Source: UMGS1124 sp964417835 (GTDB lineage Bacteria; Bacillota_I; Bacilli_A; RF39; UBA660). Taken from it: a stretch of 13,468 nt of DNA. The position numbers and the translations under genes were made by a program. The number at the start of each line of letters is the position of its first letter. Within the stretch, counting starts at the first letter, position 1. The notes under the pieces are model-generated. The model ran no database searches. It was given only the letters and a program-made list of their open reading frames with translations, and had not been told where the DNA came from. Shown here in pieces: positions 13,232 through 13,468 of the stretch. The stretch lies in NCBI GenBank assembly GCA_964417835.1, contig CAYQJD010000028.1, forward strand, positions 1-13,468. Direction: 5' to 3'.

Positions 13232-13468
13232 GTAAAAAGTATTAATTATTCTTAAAATCTTTTATTTAAAGGGATAATTTATAAAACTTCAAATAATATT
13301 TACAATAAGATATAATATATTTTGTTATATTATTTTATTTGATTTTAAAAAATTAATATTGACAGTTTTTTCATTAATTATTGGGATATAGTAGAACGTG
13401 TAAAATTCTGAAAATATGTTATTGCATTCTAAATAAATAAAAATAAAACAAGTTTTTAAAGGTATATG

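Noticed and set aside
1..13468. Mycoplasma-type code with TGA as Trp
   Set aside because: Several genes end naturally in TGA (8907, 9481, YolD-like) and conserved Trp positions use TGG.
13359..13468. Promoter and truncated gene at the right edge (TTGACA at 13359, terminal ATG at 13466)
   Set aside because: No -10 box at 16-18 bases from TTGACA; the AAAGG before the final ATG is too close, and no codons are available to judge it.
1..13468. CRISPR array, intact insertion sequence or prophage
   Set aside because: No regularly spaced repeats, no intact transposase gene, no terminal repeats with target duplications, and no phage structural genes.

Overview
The window is a chromosomal segment of a very AT-rich, low-GC Gram-positive-type bacterium. 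Gene families (Obg, Smr, a UvrX-type Y polymerase with a YolD-like partner, PPDK) and strong AGGAGG-type ribosome binding sites point to Firmicutes/Bacilli, possibly the small-genome gut lineages near the Mollicutes (RF39-like). TGA is used as a normal stop and TGG for Trp, so this is genetic code 11 and not the Mycoplasma code. No species can be named from the sequence alone.

Layout. (1) 1-2969, plus strand: a degenerate PfkB-fold protein with a long Asn-rich tail, an overlapping stand-alone Smr-domain protein, and the essential ribosome-assembly GTPase Obg, closed by a hairpin terminator. (2) 2970-3233: a gene-poor stretch with a possible coding remnant. (3) 3224-5857: a divergent surface-polysaccharide pair, a family 2 glycosyltransferase (minus) and a Wzx-like flippase (plus). 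(4) 5858-6343: a non-coding stretch with palindromes, a frame-broken minus-strand remnant with its own terminator, and tRNA-Ala(TGC). (5) 6344-7950, minus strand: a two-gene SOS-type module, a UvrX/UmuC-like Y-family polymerase and a YolD-like protein, with a LexA-like half-conserved box between the promoter hexamers. (6) 8031-10364, plus strand: an unrecognised 292-aa protein, a permuted papain-like (NlpC/P60-superfamily) hydrolase and a Xer-type tyrosine recombinase that overlap by one base. (7) 10440-13073: full-length pyruvate phosphate dikinase behind a tandemly duplicated Shine-Dalgarno sequence, then a possible broken coding fragment and a strong terminator. The last ~235 bases hold no gene that I can support.

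How the parts work together. Most of this is core chromosome: ribosome assembly (Obg), pyruvate/PEP metabolism (PPDK), chromosome dimer resolution (Xer) and translation (tRNA-Ala). Envelope-glycan and DNA-damage modules lie among them. No CRISPR array, intact insertion sequence or prophage is visible. The features least explained by known families are the PfkB-like protein that has lost its GAGD motif and gained an Asn-rich tail, the unknown 292-aa protein, and a recurring promoter layout in which the -10 box sits only 15-24 bases before the start codon.
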